Shown here piece after piece: positions 1 to 9,507 of a DNA stretch of 64,000 nt. Numbering within the stretch: position 1 is the stretch's first letter; each line of letters starts with the position of its first letter. The translations under genes were made by a program, and so were the position numbers. Source of the DNA: Pholiota molesta (Eukaryota > Basidiomycota > Agaricomycetes > Agaricales > Strophariaceae); the NCBI GenBank assembly GCA_014925825.1, contig JACGCK010000163.1, positions 1 through 64,000 of the forward strand. Reading direction: 5' to 3'. The notes under the pieces are model-generated. The model was not told the origin of the DNA and ran no database searches. It saw nothing but the letters and a program-made list of their open reading frames with translations.

Positions 1-84
1 ATTTTACTGAAAAACAATTTTTGCACAGTATAACGCCCATACTTTTACAATAAATTAGCAGAGGACGGCTACCGCATCACCCCT

Positions 85-1113
85 TCACGCATCCCACTCC
101 TTCTCCACCTCCGGATGCTCCTCGTAGTCCCATTTCCCCTTCAGCATCCGCCAGAACGGCGCGTCCAGCCCCTCCTGCACGACCGGCAGCGCGCACGCGT
201 AGTACAGCGGGCGCTCCGCCCACAGGGGGTCCCAGTTCCGCGCCGCCGCCTCCGCCTGGGCGTGGTACCCGCACGCGACGGGCAGCTTGAACACCTGCGC
301 GCGCAGCCCGAAGAGCGCGGCGGGCTGCGGAGTTTTGGAGGGGTCGAAGTGGCCGCAGGTTATCCAGAACGCCTGTGCCACGCGAGAGAACAAACCAGTC
401 AATCGGTCCTGTCAACGTTAACGTCGCGGAAGCGAAAAGAAACGAAGACGCACCAGCCCCCACTCCGCGAACCGCTTCGTGAGCGCGGCGAAGCGCTCGC
501 GGCGGCGCCGGCCCAGCACGACCTCCCGCGTCCACTTGCACACGCGCAGCAGCTCGCGCGCGGCGACGTCCTCCGCCGCCGCGCGCCGCACGATCTCCTC
601 TATCAGCTCCGCCGGCAGCCTCACTTTCCCCCCCTCTCCGTCGTCCTGCTCCTCCTCCGTTCGGAAATCCGGCACCACGGGCGGGTCGCGCTCGAGCGAG
701 CTCTCCCCGACCAATTCGATGCGCAGGTACGCGGGGACGAGCCCGTGCCGCGCCGTCCACCCCCTCCGCGTCCACGCCCGCGTCGACTGCAGGAGCTTCG
801 GCATCGTCCCGTACAGCGCGGCCTCGTCCATGTCCTCCATCCCCAGCGGGCCGTCGCGCCCCAGCCTCCACGTGAACTCCTGGGTTGCTTGGGCGGTGGT
901 GGCGGTGGCGGGGCCGGCGTGCGCGGCGGGGAAGGTCGTATAGGAGGAGGACAGGGTGCCGGTGCCGTCCGGGCGCAGGGCGATGGTCTCGGGGAGGAGG
1001 TGGTGCGAGGCGGGGTCGGGGTTCGTCCAGGTGCGGCAGACGGTGGTGGCGATGTAGCGCGAGGAGCGGGAAGAGAGGTCGCAGATGTGCTCTGTGGGGA
1101 TCGGGACGAACAT
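85..1113 (-). CDS. F-box-like hypothetical protein, 315 aa
   Basis: Two exons (1113-454 and 372-85) are joined across an 81-bp intron with a GTGCGT donor and CACAG acceptor; the frame is kept (220 + 95 codons). The middle of the protein (about residue 163) has LPAELIEEIVRRA followed by VAARELLRVCKWTRE, the spacing seen at the start of many fungal F-box motifs. The N-terminus carries a second block around ICDLSSRSSRYIATTVCRTW. The C-terminal exon (about 95 residues) is rich in W, Y and P and matches no family I can name. F-box proteins recruit substrates to SCF ubiquitin ligases; that role here is inference. A TATATAAA sequence lies about 33 bp upstream of the ATG on the minus strand. Confidence 0.6.
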
Positions 1114-1860
1114 GGTTTTCGTTAGCTGAGGAGGTACGTGTCCCGTTTATATATGTATGAGCACTGCGCATGCCGTAAGAAACCCGTCGGAATCTGTCAG
1201 CGTCGAAATTCAGTTTAGGACGATGGCAATGGGCAGCGTGCACTGCTTTTTCAAATTGGAGCTCATGGAAACGGGCAGCATCAGACGATTGCAGCAATCA
1301 GAGGAAAGGAGGCTGGAGGAGGTCGGTCGGCATCCGCCGCGCCGATCCGGAACGAGCCCCTATCGACCGAAGTTCAAACGTTCAAACGTTCAAAGTTCAA
1401 ACAGTCCAAAGATAAGCAATCGATAATCATGAATTCAAGCTACGAAACTGCCTTGTTGGCTTTCTATATAAGACACATCGATAATCTGCACATCTATGTT
1501 TACTCTTCGTTCTTGCAAATTTTGCGCAGAGGAAGAGGGGATATGCCGCGACCTTCATTGTCGTACAAGCCTCAAAAGACGGTGTTCAAATATTCAGTAA
1601 CAGCGACAATGAATAGCGGCCAGTACATCTCGTTTCCGTGCCATACTTATACAGTAAGTTATAGAAGAAAAGAACAGAGTCGCCACTTAAAATCTACGTG
1701 CAGACCGTCGGTGTTTAGCATGGGCCATGGGGTAAGTATTCCCATCGCGACGCACCGCTCACAATGTTCAGCAGAACAAAGCTAATTCGATCATAAATAG
1801 ATAACATACATACATAACACACATCTAGCATCCAACAAAAAAAACCACACAAAAACCAGC
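1114..1860. other. Intergenic, no gene seen
   Basis: The stretch separates the starts of the left gene from the 3' end of the next minus-strand gene. Open frames here are short and show no family signal. It contains one short direct repeat (annotated separately) and several TATA-like AT runs. Confidence 0.5.
1372..1402 (+). repeat. Short GTTCAAAC tandem repeat
   Basis: Four copies or near-copies of an 8-bp GTTCAAAC/GTTCAAAG unit follow one another directly. Similar GTTCAAC runs occur near 36,555. Confidence 0.7.
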
Positions 1861-3360
1861 TCAAAAATCGCTCGGTTTCCGTAGCCTCGCCTCCAACCGC
1901 AACCGCAGCGTCTCGTCCGCCGAACCTCCACTACAAGCGCAACTTTCGTGTTAGCAAATCGACTCGGGGGCGCGATTCAAAGGGTGGGGAGGGGGATAGA
2001 CACGGACCTGTACTGCAGACCAGCAAACGCGGGCGCGCCGTCGAGCGGGACGAGCACCTGCGTTGCGGCCACCCCGTTCCGGGGCGCTTCGAGCATTTGT
2101 TTGGAGCGCACTTGCAGGCCGTCGGGCGCCGCTACGCAACACCGAAACAGGCTTGAGATCAATTATCCCTCAAATTACGAAAGCATAAGTGTTAGATACC
2201 TTGCGGCGTTGTGGCGTCGCCGGGGGGCGGCGAGAGCGTGAGCGTGGCGTCGAGCCACGTCGGCGGGGACGGCGCGCGGAGGGAGAGGGCGATGCACCAC
2301 GACCCCGGCGGCGGGCCGTACAATGCGCCGTCGGGGATGATCAGCAGCGCGAAGCGCCATATCCTATCTTCACGCAAGTAGTACCCATCAGCAGCCGCGC
2401 TTCAACGACGGACAGAGACGATTCAAAGGAAAGAAAAAAGACGTACTCCGCGCGACGAACTCCAGCCCGATCTCCTTCGAGATCATCATCCTTTTATGAT
2501 ACTGCGGGATCGCGACGCGCACCGCGAACGCACCTTCCGCGCCCGCGAGGAGCTCGACCGCGACGTCGTCCGGTGGGAGGCCGCTGCCGAGGAGGAGCTG
2601 GTCCGTGCCGGGCGCGGGGGCGACGTGCGGGCGGAGGCGCTGGAACATGGCCTGGTCGCCCGTCGCCAGGCACGCGAGGCGCAGCTCCGCGACCGTTGCG
2701 GGGGTGAGGGGGGTGCAGCGGGCGAGCATCGCGCCTACGAGGTCGCCCTCCCGCCCTGCTGCGTCGTCGTCATCGTCGGCGGAGGCGGAGGCGGCTGTTT
2801 CGGGTCGTGCCCGCTTGACGATGGCCCAGTATAGAGGGGAGTGGCTCTCGATGAACGGGTCCGCGAGGATGTCGGCGAGCGCGATCCCGTGCGAGGCGCA
2901 GACGTCCGCGCAGCTCCCGAGGACGCCGCGCGCGGCGGGCGAGCCCGCGCTGTGGTCGCGCACCAGGTCGCGCACGAGCCCGAGGACGGTCGTGCGCACC
3001 TCGTGCTGCGTGCGCGCGGACGCCGCCGCCGGGCCCCCCGCGCCCGACGCGGAGGAGGAGGAGAACTGGAACCAGCTCTTCTTGGTCTTGAGGCTCGCCG
3101 TGGAGGAGGCGCTCTGCGTGCGCCTGTGGCCCTTGCCCGCGGGCGCGGGCGGAGGCGGGGGGCGGAAGGGTGGCGGGGAGAGGGAGGGGGCGGGGGGTCC
3201 GCGGGGAGCATGATGGGCTGCGTGGCGGGGGCTGGGCCGTGCATGGTGCCTGCGAGGGACTCGAGGAGGGTGGCGGTGGCGGTGAGGGTGTCGTAGGCGG
3301 GGGGCGCATCGGGCAGGGGGATTGCGGGATTGTGGACAGAGCTTCCTTCTCTGAAGACAT
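1861..3360 (-). CDS. Uncharacterised Agaricomycete protein, N-terminus out of frame
   Basis: The last four exons are clear: coding to 2447, then 2367-2200, 2131-2008 and 1930-1861, with introns of 79, 68 and 77 bp and consistent phases. The readable core runs from KGHRRTQSASS through SLKTKKSWFQF and RTTVLGLVRDLV to FIESHSPLYWAIVKR, an ankyrin-like phrase. It continues to WRFALLIIPDGALYG and ends LRLRLEARLRKPSDF. I know this layout from unnamed basidiomycete proteins, not from a characterised family. Upstream of about 3150 the likely N-terminus (PLPDAPPAYDTLTATATL, then MHGPAPATQPIMLPADPPP) lies in a different frame from the core, and the only ATG near the start (3360) is in a third frame. Either indels lie in the C/G homopolymers or exons were missed. 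The core is certain to be coding; the start is not. Confidence 0.6.
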
Positions 3361-3975
3361 GGGAAGGGATCTGGGTCAGTAGAAGGTGCAGAGGTCAGTA
3401 GGAGGTGGTAGATAGACGGGAAGGCGGGTAGCAGACGCCCCTGAAACTGATGGGCGTGCCGAGGATCCGGCAGGCCTCTGGTTTGGTTTCGTGTGCGAAG
3501 CCAAACACTGGGACGCGCTCTTGCAACTCAGACTGCCATCTGGCATCGACGCTTGAGCGCAACCACCGCAGTATTCAGTCCCTCTCCTCTATTATTGAAT
3601 TTGACGAACTGGGATACTTGGCCAATGTAAGAAAAACCCAATACCTTGTCTTTATCTAATTGCCGATTGAATAGAAGGATTCTCATCTTCCTCAGCTTGT
3701 TTACGATGTTGTTGTGTTGTTGTTGGATCTTGGGAGCCTGGAAATCTGCTCATGTCAGTATCATAGCAGTCGAAACGCGAGCATCACACCAAAATGGCGT
3801 AGCACCAGCGCAACACGGGTATCCCACCTTTATCGATCTGCTGCGATGACGCCATACATACAACAACACCTACGTGACCATCCGATCCCAAAACACTATA
3901 AGTAACGGACCGCCCCGTCTCCCGCGCTTCCTTCCCAATCCCAACTACGTCCCAATCCCAATCTCAACCATTACC
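3361..3975. other. Divergent intergenic region
   Basis: It lies between the start of the minus-strand gene at 3.36 kb and the aldo/keto reductase. Only short open frames are seen. It should hold both promoters; a TATA box for the reductase is annotated separately. Confidence 0.5.
3897..3902 (+). promoter_or_regulatory. TATA box of aldo/keto reductase gene
   Basis: TATAAG lies 79 bp upstream of the ATG and is followed by a pyrimidine-rich, CCCAATCCCAA-containing leader. This is the usual layout of an expressed basidiomycete promoter. Confidence 0.5.
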
Positions 3976-5144
3976 ATGACCATCCAATCCGCCCCCGCGT
4001 TCCCCCTCCTCGACGGTACCACCATCCCCTGGCTCGCCTGGGGCAACGGGACGGGCAACGCCAAGAAGACCGCCATCGAGTCCGGCGCGCTCGCGCTGCA
4101 GGCCGGCATCCGCCACATCGACACCGCCCAGATCTACGAGAACGAGGCGGAGACCGGCGAGGCGATCCGCGCGTCCGCCGTCCCGCGCGAGGCCGTCTAC
4201 GTCACCTCCAAACGTACGTCGTCTTCCCCACCGCATATATGCGCATATACTAACCCTTACGCGACTTACCCTCACGCGTGTCTATGCAGTGTCCGCAGGC
4301 CCGAACAACGCCCCCGTCCCCGTAGCCCAGATCGCCGCGTCCGTGCAGGCCTCGCTCGACCGGCTCGGCTTCGTCCCGGACCTGTACCTCATCCACAACC
4401 CCTTCGTCGCGCCGCCCGGCGAGCTGCAGGCCGCGTGGCGGGTGCTCGAGGACCTCAAGGACCAGGGCAGGCTGCGGAGCATCGGCGTGAGCAACTTCCG
4501 CCCGCAGGATTTGGAGGCGGTGCTCGCCGGCGCGAAGCACAAGCCCGTCGTCAACCAAGTGAGTGATATGCGTATCCCCCTCCCCCTCCCAGCCCCCTCT
4601 GCGGTCCCAGCGTTCGTGAACTTGACGCATCCCCCCATGCATAGATCGAATACCACCCCTACGTCCTCGCGCACCTCGCGCCCCTGCTCGAGCTGCAGAA
4701 CAAACACGGCATCCGCACGGAGTCCTACGCGTCCCTCACGCCGCTCCTCCGGCACCCGACCGGCGGCCCGCTCAAGCCCGTGCTCGCGCGCATCGCCGCG
4801 CGCCTCTCCGCGGCCCTCGGGAAGCCCGTCGATCCCGCGACGGTGCTCCTGCTCTGGGTCAGGGCGCAGGGGGTGGTGGCGGTGACGGCGAGCGGGGATC
4901 CGGGGAGGATCAAGGCGCTAGGGGAGGTCGCGACGCTACCGGACCTATTGACGGCGGAGGAGGTGGAGGAGATTACCCGGGTGGGGAGGGGGGTGCATTT
5001 TAGGTATTATGTGGGTGTTTTTTTTTTCTTGGGTGGTTTTGGTGGTGCGCGATGGCTGATTTGCGTTCTTTTTTTTGGTAGACGGAGCATATGGAGAAGG
5101 ATTTCCCGCTGCCTGACCTCCCTAGCGACCTCCCTAGCCAATAG
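3976..5144 (+). CDS. Aldo/keto reductase, 311 aa
   Basis: NAD(P)H-dependent reductase that reduces aldehydes or ketones to alcohols, expected in the cytosol. Four exons: 3976-4213, 4290-4558, 4645-5010 and 5082-5144, summing to 312 codons. The (beta/alpha)8 family motifs appear in order: GIRHIDTAQIYENE holds the catalytic Asp and Tyr, VTSKL the catalytic Lys, and YLIHNPF the catalytic His. GVSNFRPQDLEAVL and VNQIEYHPYV follow, the second reconstructed across intron 2, then ASGDPGRIKALGE in the cofactor-binding region. All four catalytic residues are present, and the length is normal. The C-terminal exon encodes TEHMEKDFPLPDLPSDLPSQ; diverged copies of this exon lie downstream. Specific substrate unknown. 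Confidence 0.9.
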
Positions 5145-6387
5145 GTTGTTGCTCGGGCCCGTGTGGTGGAGAAAAGAAAACAAAGCGAGTGATGGACCTT
5201 CTGTAACTGTATGCCCATGCGCTGGTAAAGACTACGCCCAATGTATTTTGATTCGAAATCAGACGCTGCGATCGTGTTGGTCAGTACCAAGGATGATCGA
5301 TAACCGCCTCTCTTCTCGGACGTCTCTCTAAAAAACTTGGATGGGTGGTTGGGTGATGGCTTGTCTTGATTCGCAGGGTTTTTTTTTTATTTCAGAAAAA
5401 AATTCATGAGTGCATGTTTTCGTTATTGCTTGCCGTCGCGCAGCTTCAGCGTGCCAGAATGGATAGGATCTGCATTTCGGGCGGTTTGTAAGTGGTCTTT
5501 CTGTGATTCGTCTCGACACACGGAGAAGGATGTCCCATGAATCCTGAATCTTCAGCAATGAGTCAAGGAAAGCATTCGTCCCGGTCTTCTCCAGACGTCT
5601 CTCCAACAGACATGCAAGCAAGTGCGGTTGGGTGATGGCTCGTCTCAATTCGCAGGGCTACCTGATGTTTCCGTGCATGTTTGGGAGCTATTTCGCGCCG
5701 CCGTCGATCCGCCTGGCGAACGATGTCACCGTTTTCAGTATGTAGGCCGCTCAGCGTTCCGGATTGGATGAGGCGCGATGTGCGTGGTTTTCTTGATTGG
5801 TCTTGTGCGCGATGACGGATTCGTCTTCTGCAGACGGAGAACATGGAGGAGGAATTCCCGCTACCAACCCTTTTTAGCCAATAATTTATTGCTCGCTCGC
5901 TCCGTGTGGTAAAGAGGCAAAGAAAGTAAGCGATATCCCTCTGTATGTGACTGTACGCTCATGGCTTGTATAGACTCCGCTCAGTATAAGCCAGTGCTCA
6001 ATCTCAGACGCTGCGGCAGAGGTATTCAGTAAACCAAGGAGCCTCGAATCTCCAGCGATGAGGCAAGCAAGAAACCTTATCAGTGCATGTTTCGGTGCTA
6101 TTTCTCATGTGTCGATCTAGCTGGCGAAAGGCCCACTGTCTATCCACCGGCCGCTGAGCGTGAGGTCTTATGTGCGTAGTTTCTCATTGTCCTCATGCTC
6201 GATAATTAATTCGCCTTCTGCAGACGGAGAACATGGAGGAGGAGCTCCCGCTATCACCCTTCCTAGCCAGTAATTTATTGCTCGGTGTGTGGGAAAGAAA
6301 GGAAGTGCCGTCCCTCTCTAAACACTGCACACTCATGGCTTGTACAGGATATAAGAACGTATCTCGATATCAGACGCTACGATCGAG
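5145..6387. repeat. Tandem copies of the reductase/kinase 3'-end junction
   Basis: This stretch holds no intact gene. The reductase's last exon plus its 3' flank (from 5082) reappears in diverged form at 5833 and 6223, each time preceded by a CAG acceptor and starting ACGGAG. Between these, pieces of the last exons of the convergent kinase gene reappear at about 5285-5385, 5560-5770 and 6020-6100. These share phrases such as CCAAGGATGATCGAT and GACGTCTCTC with the true kinase 3' end at 6388-6570. So the whole junction (reductase tail plus kinase tail) was duplicated twice in direct orientation, then decayed with deletions. Confidence 0.75.
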
Positions 6388-7839
6388 TTATTCAGTAAAC
6401 CAAGGATGATCGATTACCGCCTCTGGCCGTGCACGATCCTCCGGTTGAATCCGCAGCAACGAGGCAAGGAACGCCGTCGCCCCGGGGACGTCGCTCTTCT
6501 CCAGCCGTCTCTCCAACAGACATCCCAGTGTCGTTGGGTAATAATTCGTCTCGATCCGCAGGGCTCCTGATTATTATCGAATGTCATCAGTGCATGTTTT
6601 GGCTTCCGCGCTATCCCGCCGCCGCCGCCGATCCACCTGGCGAGCGAAAGAGTCGAGACGCACCGTCTTCCGTGAACCACCGACTGCTGTGCGCGCCCGC
6701 TCTGATCAGGTCGACGGGGAGCGTGCCGAAGACCTCGATCATCTGGATGAGGTGCGACTCTTCGTGCGCGAGGCCGAGCTCGAGGGTCTGGAATGCGGGG
6801 TCGAATAGGGCCTCGCCGGTGAGCAGTTCGAATATCTGTATACGAGGAAGGATATGATGCGTTCATTTTTATTTTACGACGTTCGATTCAGAGAGTGAGA
6901 CGTACGATGCAGCCGAGGGTCCAGATGTCTGCGCTCGTGCCGAGGGGGGCGCCGAGCAGCGCCTCTGGGGGCATCAACGCCTGGTCTTCCATACACGCCA
7001 TGCGATCTGCATAAGCACCCTTCCTCTGTCAGTGCACTGAAGAACCCGGAACTGCGACGAAGGGAATGAACTTGCGAAACGCACCTGTGCAATCCGCGTC
7101 CGCCAGCAGGAACACTGCGCTGGCTGCCATGTTCTCTTGGGCATGATTAATCACACCCATGCCGATGGCCAGCTCGGAGGGGCGTAGTGAGGTCTGCGTC
7201 TCTGCGCGGAGCTGGGAGATGAGGGCCCGCAGATCGGTCGGCGAGAGCAGGATGGTGTTGTGGGTGATACCTAAAGGTGGCGTCGTTAGCACTTTGCAGT
7301 CTGGGCCTAATCATTTAAACTATTTTCAAGCTCGAAGGCACACATGCACACGTCAAAGGAAGTGTGCGCTCACTCTGATGCCCAGCCCCACGCGTGCGAT
7401 GCACATTTCCGAGCGCGCGGAGGACGTCCCGCGCGAGGAGCTTCACCACCTGCACCGGGAGCTGGTCGCCGATGTGCGCGCAGAGGTCCGCGACGGACGC
7501 GAAGCGTGCCGTCGGGTCCAACGCATCCCACACAGGGCCGGGGAGGTACACCTCCGCCGTGGTTCCGTGGCGCGGCGCGTGCTGCGGGCGCAAGCGGTCG
7601 TCGTCGCACGCCAGCCGCGGTGCGCCGCCGCGTGCCCAGGCGCCTGTGGTGTCATCGATAGCTGCGGTGTAGATGATGGGGTGGTACAGCGATGTGGGCG
7701 ATATGGGCGTGGGGATGCGGTTCGCGTTCAAGTTCTGTGTTTTGGTGTTACTACTTGAGGTGAAGACGCCGGCTGCCGTGCGTATGGCGTGGATGATGTA
7801 CTTGAGCCGTTGAAGGACTGTTCTTCGCGTGCGATGCAT
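6388..7839 (-). CDS. Truncated SRPK-like protein kinase homologue, 367 aa
   Basis: Five exons (7839-7374, 7270-7085, 7006-6906, 6835-6664, 6566-6388) sum to 368 codons. The C-terminal lobe is clearly of the SR-protein-kinase type: PPEALLGAPLGTSADIWTLG, then IFELLTGEALFDP, HLIQMIEVFG, ETNYYPTTLGCLLERRLEK and a final HPWFTE. The upstream part has QLPVQVVKLLARDVLRALG, matching helix E. There is no glycine loop or VAIK-type lysine, so the N-lobe is missing. Where the family has HTDIKPDNILL this protein reads SITHNTILLS, and no DFG/DLG metal-binding motif precedes the PPE. It is therefore probably a pseudokinase or a decaying gene, although the splice sites are all intact. Confidence 0.75.
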
Positions 7840-8819
7840 CTAGGAGAGCCTCGAGAAGGCGATGGTCAACGAAGCAGCACAAAGAAAGTTGCAGGAGATG
7901 AAGCCGAGCGTGATTGGGCGTTTCAGAGGGGCTGAGGATGGACGAGGTAGCTGGTATATGAACGGGATACCCGACTGACTAATATCGCACAGCGAAGCTT
8001 AGCCATTGGAAGTTGGAACGCCCTTTGAAACTCGGATGGAGAAGCAGCGGAAGCTTGGGCTCTCTCGTGTCCACTCCGGTTACTTTTCGACGCTGAGAAG
8101 CACCGGCTTCTTCAAACGAGTGAGCAACCTTTCTAGCTTTCATTTAGTTGCCGACAACAGCCGACGAAGTACAGGTCAGCGCCAGAGTAAGTATGGTCAA
8201 GCTCATGCTGGACGGGCGGAAAGAAGGGGTGGTAGCGGAAAATGTGTCGCACAACCTAAGCGCTGCCATGGCACCTTGCGGTTTGTGGACAGTATCTGAC
8301 GTCGAATATGCCACCGGTGCCACCGCCGCCGCTGTGATGACGTGGACTTGACGAGGAATGGTGTATGTAAATTACTGAACTATCCTTTTGCATTAGCTTC
8401 ATCTAAAGGATCGATAATATCTATAATGTAGTAAGGCCGACAAGCGGCAAGACTACCTTTTTCCTTCAAACATCTATCCAAATTCATTTCCTCATGTATC
8501 CACTGGGTCACAAATCAGCAGCGCACTCATAATTATCTTTGAAATATCTTCTATGCTTGACGAAACTTTTGGTAGCGGGAACAATACCAGGAACGTAGCA
8601 GTTAGCTGAGGTTGTCGCTTTCTTATCTGTCGTCTCCAGTCAGACAATAATGACTTCTGACGAGCGCCAAACCTTTCTGATCATCGACGGTATGCTATTC
8701 CGAATCAAATACCAACGAAAACTTGAAAAGCACACAGAAAAGTTGGAACCAATGCTGCTATTAACCCAGCCAAATAAAATACTAATAAGTTACAAACATG
8801 CAACATGTTTACTCGACAT
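7840..8819. other. Intergenic, no gene seen
   Basis: No frame shows family similarity. The last ~90 bp (from about 8727) is part of the block duplicated at 30.7 kb, namely the 3' flank of the secreted-protein gene. Confidence 0.5.
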
Positions 8820-9507
8820 TTAACGCGCGATTTGGATGTGCCAGTTCCTGATCAACCCGGGGTAGTCCATCGTGTGATGGTCGTGGTCGAAGCACGACTT
8901 GTGGTAGCATTCGACGGTGAGTCCGAGGCGCGAGATCTGCGCTTGACGAACGCCCAGCTGGTTAACTTCGCGCACCGAGCCCGGTGGGAGGCCAGCGCTA
9001 GTGTGGGGCGCGAACAGAACGGCGCCCGGGTAATGGCGGTCCATGGCGCGACCGCGAGGGTCTTGGTTGTGCACCCAAACTTTCGGCTGAGCATGCCAGG
9101 CATCGGCGTCCGCGTAGACCATGCAAACGTAGTCCCTTCTTGGGTCAGCGCCATGGGCGAAGGACTTGGCCAAGTCTACCGCCTAAAAATCACACGGTTA
9201 ATGAACTGGAGAAACTTTTTGAACGCGGAGCACGTACATCTGCGACATAAAATACTGCGCCAAGCTCTCCGCCTGCGCTGGCTTGCGGGTGGCGAGGCGT
9301 GCCATTGAATCCATTATAGCCAATGAAGACCTTGCCGCCACGGCGTCTGAGGTTTGAGGGACACTGAGGCGCTGGCGATCCAGATGCGGGGCGGCCTTTA
9401 GCAGGAGCGGGATGGCCTTTGCCGACGGGTGCTGGCATCGCAGCGATCAAGCCAACGAAGAGGAAGAGGGTGAAAAATAGGGATAATGGGCCACGAGAGT
9501 TAAACAT
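8820..9507 (-). CDS. Small secreted protein, possible ADP-ribosyltransferase-like fold, 210 aa
   Basis: Two exons (9507-9238 and 9182-8820) joined by a 55-bp intron give 211 codons. Residues 1-24 form a clear signal peptide (SLFFTLFLFVGLIAAMP), followed by a Pro/Ala/Gly-rich linker and a globular domain of about 150 residues. The domain opens KVFIGYNGFNGTP and continues GGELGAVFYVADAVDLAKSF. That order (G-Y-x-G near the start, then G-x-L-G-x-x-FYV-A-D and an Ala/Phe helix) resembles the opening of ART-fold enzymes in fungi and bacteria. I cannot confirm a catalytic glutamate, so the assignment is tentative. Two cysteines appear in the mature part. A second, frameshifted copy lies at 30818-31514. 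No function is known. Confidence 0.7.

Noticed and set aside
2189..3296. Plus-strand frames overlapping the minus-strand gene at 1.9-3.4 kb
   Set aside because: Arg/Gly-rich complements of a GC-rich coding region; the minus-strand exons splice in phase and carry the protein-like signal.
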